Program-made: the position numbers and the translations under genes
Part shown: positions 62,106 to 64,000 of the stretch, piece after piece
How positions within the stretch are numbered: the stretch's first letter is position 1
Layout: every line of letters begins with the position of its first letter
Assembly: GCA_965220505.1 (NCBI GenBank)
Contig: CBDCQE010000001.1
Location: 1,736,001-1,800,000, forward strand
Reading direction: 5' to 3'
Source of the DNA: Bin87 sp965220505
GTDB lineage: Bacteria > Chloroflexota > Dehalococcoidia > Lucifugimonadales > UBA3495
DNA length: 64,000 bases
Notes under the pieces: model-generated
Told to the model about the DNA's origin: nothing
What the model saw: only the letters and a program-made list of their open reading frames with translations
The model's database searches: none

Positions 62106-63266
62106 ATGACCACGACACTCCCCTCTCTGCTCATCTCGATCCCCGAAGGCGTCCTTGACCTGGGTTGGGGCCACCCGTCCCCTCACCTGCACCCAACTGA
62201 AGCCCTGCAGATCGCCAGCGAGCGTGTCCTCAGCCAGCAGTCCGCCGTGCCGTTGCAGTACGGCGCTGTCCAGGGATTCGGGCCGCTTCTCGAAGGGTTG
62301 GCCCATTTCCTGTCGTCTCAAGACGCCTACGGAAACCGGCCCGTGGACCCGGCGTCGCTCTTTCTCACCGCCGGCGCTTCCCAGGGCATCGACCTGGCTA
62401 CAACCATTTTCGCAAAGGCGGGCGACACGGTCTTCGTGGAAGAGCCCACCTACTACCTTATCGGCCGCATCTTCCTCGACCACGGCCTCAAGGTGGTCGG
62501 CGTACGCACCGACCGCGACGGCCTGGACGTTGACGCCCTGGAGCTGATGCTACAGGACGGATACCGACCACGCCTGCTCTACGTCATTCCGACGTATCAG
62601 AATCCCACCGGGGCCACCTTGACGCCAGAGCGCCGCCACCGGCTCATCCAGTTAGCCCAACGGTATGGCTTCACCATTCTTGCCGACGAGGTCTACCAAC
62701 TGCTGCACTACGGACCCCCATCGCCGCCGCCCCTCGCCACCATGGACGATGCGGATCATGGTTGCGTCGTTTCCCTGGGTTCCTTTTCCAAGATCCTGGC
62801 GCCCGGCTTGCGCCTGGGGTGGGTTCACGCCTCACCTGGAATAGTTCAACGCTTCGTGGACTCCGGGGTCGCGGGCAGCGGCGGCGGGTTGAGCCACTTC
62901 GCTGCGGCCATGGCCCAGGCCACTCTGGACCTGGGACTGCTCCAGGAAAACCTCGCCAACCTGCGGCGCGTCTACACCATGAGGCGAGACGCCGTTGCCA
63001 GGACATTGTCCGCCGACCTGGCCGGCCTGCTCGATTTCAGTCGGCCGGACGGCGGCTACTTCTTCTGGCTCACACTGGCCGACGGAGTGGACGCCGACGA
63101 ACTGCTGCCAATCGCCCAGAAGGCCGGCGTATCCTACCGTCCCGGGACGGCTTTCTCGTCGGTCGGGATGTTCCGGGACAGTCTCCGCATCAGCTTCTCG
63201 CTTTATGACGTGGGAGACCTGACCGAAGCTCTGTCCCGATTGGGCCAGGCCATCCGGTCCGCCTGA
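62106..63266 (+). CDS. PLP-dependent aminotransferase, MocR/ARO8-like
   Basis: A 386-residue class I/II aminotransferase: FLTAGASQGIDLATTIFAKAGDTVFVEEPTYY, VIPTYQNPTGATLTPERR (Asn), ILADEVYQLLHY (Asp), SLGSFSKILAPGLRLGW (PLP Lys). Substrate not determined. No HTH domain, so not a MocR regulator. Starts 44 bases after the terminator, so has its own promoter. Confidence 0.9.
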   Translation: MTTTLPSLLISIPEGVLDLGWGHPSPHLHPTEALQIASERVLSQQSAVPLQYGAVQGFGPLLEGLAHFLSSQDAYGNRPVDPASLFLTAGASQGIDLATTIFAKAGDTVFVEEPTYYLIGRIFLDHGLKVVGVRTDRDGLDVDALELMLQDGYRPRLLYVIPTYQNPTGATLTPERRHRLIQLAQRYGFTILADEVYQLLHYGPPSPPPLATMDDADHGCVVSLGSFSKILAPGLRLGWVHASPGIVQRFVDSGVAGSGGGLSHFAAAMAQATLDLGLLQENLANLRRVYTMRRDAVARTLSADLAGLLDFSRPDGGYFFWLTLADGVDADELLPIAQKAGVSYRPGTAFSSVGMFRDSLRISFSLYDVGDLTEALSRLGQAIRSA

Positions 63267-63333
63267 GCCCACACGATGTGAACGAGCAGCAGTAGCGACC
63301 TGGTTCGCCGGCGTTTTCCTTATCCCGCCGCCC

Positions 63334-64000
63334 TTAGCGGTTTCGCACCGCTGGCATGCCCAGCCGTCGTTCCGTCCCGTTGGCAATACGCCGGATGTTG
63401 TCCCGGTGTTGCCAGATGATGACGGCGCCGCCCACGCACGCGTACAGCGTGTACAACTGACTGTGCCCGATGAGCAGCATGAGGGCAAGGCTCAGGACCC
63501 CGACGGTCAACGTCCCGACGATGCTGCCCAGCGACAATATCCGGCTGGACAGCGTGATAACCAGGAACAATCCCCCGCCGGCCAGGGCCACCCAGGGAGC
63601 CATCACCGACAGTGCGCCAAACCCGGGGAGGATGCCGCGTCCCCCGCGGAACCGCAGGAATATAGGCCAATTGTGTCCGCACAACGCCAGCAGCGCCGCG
63701 GCCACCTCGGCCTCGCCAAACCCGATGACAGTCCTCGCCAGAACCACGCAGAGCACACCCTTTCCAGCGTCCAGCAGGAACACCAGGGCCGCAGCCTTGC
63801 CGCCGGAAGTCCGCAGTATGTTGGACATGCCCGTCCGTCCACTGCCAAAATCCCGGATGTCCTCCCCTATGGTCAGGTTCACGAAGAGATATCCCCATGA
63901 AATCGAACCGATCAGGTACGTAATCACGCAAACGGCGACGTACGTGAACGGCTGCGGCGCCTCCTGGACGCCGGTGATGGCGAGAGCGACGCCGGCTGCC
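63334..64000 (-). CDS. plsY: Glycerol-3-phosphate acyltransferase PlsY (5' end open)
   Basis: A membrane acyltransferase that transfers acyl groups from acyl-phosphate to glycerol-3-phosphate. Sequence shows YLIGSISWGYLFVNLTIGEDIRDFGSGRTGMSN, GHNWPIFLRFRGGRGI and several transmembrane segments, ending IIWQHRDNIRRIANG, as in PlsY. The frame is open to the window edge: the GTG at 63927 is a possible internal start, but family members usually have a longer first helix (here AVCVITYLIG), so the true start probably lies at or beyond the edge. Confidence 0.88.
   Translation of the reverse strand, partial: AAGVALAITGVQEAPQPFTYVAVCVITYLIGSISWGYLFVNLTIGEDIRDFGSGRTGMSNILRTSGGKAAALVFLLDAGKGVLCVVLARTVIGFGEAEVAAALLALCGHNWPIFLRFRGGRGILPGFGALSVMAPWVALAGGGLFLVITLSSRILSLGSIVGTLTVGVLSLALMLLIGHSQLYTLYACVGGAVIIWQHRDNIRRIANGTERRLGMPAVRNR

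Overview
The window is a 64 kb, GC-rich, gene-dense bacterial chromosome segment, probably a metagenome contig. No rRNA or tRNA was found to place it. Gene content points to Chloroflexota, probably the Dehalococcoidia/SAR202 side. The pointers are several members of catabolic families (GMC oxidoreductases, LigB-like extradiol dioxygenases, HpaB-type oxygenase, ACMSD-like amidohydrolase, MaoC/enoyl-CoA/acyl-CoA dehydrogenase enzymes, MFS carriers), a reductive-dehalogenase-like iron-sulfur protein, several Uma2 nucleases, frequent TTG/GTG starts, and a short HTH protein with a Cys cluster. The taxonomic placement is an inference.

Layout. 1-2.8 kb: start of a helicase-like gene, a UDP-glucose dehydrogenase gene broken by an exact 53-bp tandem duplication, and an SDR epimerase. 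2.8-9.1 kb: two PuuE-like deacetylases and an amidohydrolase (nitrogenous-compound hydrolysis), then a protease-like/DUF2442 fusion with DUF4160, and an HpaB-type oxygenase. 9.2-16.9 kb: LigB dioxygenase, a low-GC DUF6932 island whose small partner frame runs into a GMC oxidoreductase, two small unknown genes, VOC and ACMSD-like enzymes, a SIS isomerase and a CMD protein. 17-23.6 kb: an AAA ATPase/DUF4276 pair that looks like defence, alaS, a VapBC-type module, ruvX, and a small Cys-cluster HTH regulator followed by a frameshifted membrane gene. 23.6-32.8 kb: acyl-CoA dehydrogenase, Lrp-type RAM protein, galU, two MFS carriers, two Uma2 proteins (one with an HTH fusion), and a fumarate-reductase-like flavoprotein. 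33-47.5 kb: GMC oxidoreductase, aminotransferase, tandem Uma2 pair, MaoC-like hydratase, ATP sulfurylase, enoyl-CoA hydratase, NYN protein, threonine synthase, MBL exonuclease, a peroxiredoxin with UGA at its catalytic cysteine position, a GreA fusion, DUF1989 and quinone oxidoreductase. 47.6-55.9 kb: SprT-like protein, a long hairpin-rich leader in front of panD, a decayed and an intact methyltransferase separated by a MITE with 9-bp target duplications, a TPP riboswitch with terminator before an SSS transporter and thiC, and a PIN toxin module. 55.9-64 kb: two tandem LigB paralogues, thioredoxin-reductase-like flavoprotein, MBL hydrolase, the reductive-dehalogenase-like protein between a strong promoter and a strong terminator, an aminotransferase, and plsY running off the edge.

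Functionally the segment mixes housekeeping genes (alaS, ruvX, greA, thrC, panD, thiC, plsY) with a broad oxidative/hydrolytic catabolic repertoire and scattered mobile or conflict modules. The strongest unusual signals are the likely selenocysteine peroxiredoxin (44285-44752), the approximately 450-nt structured panD leader (48187-48635), the 145-bp MITE with its target duplication (49366-49528), and the ATPase/DUF4276 pair.
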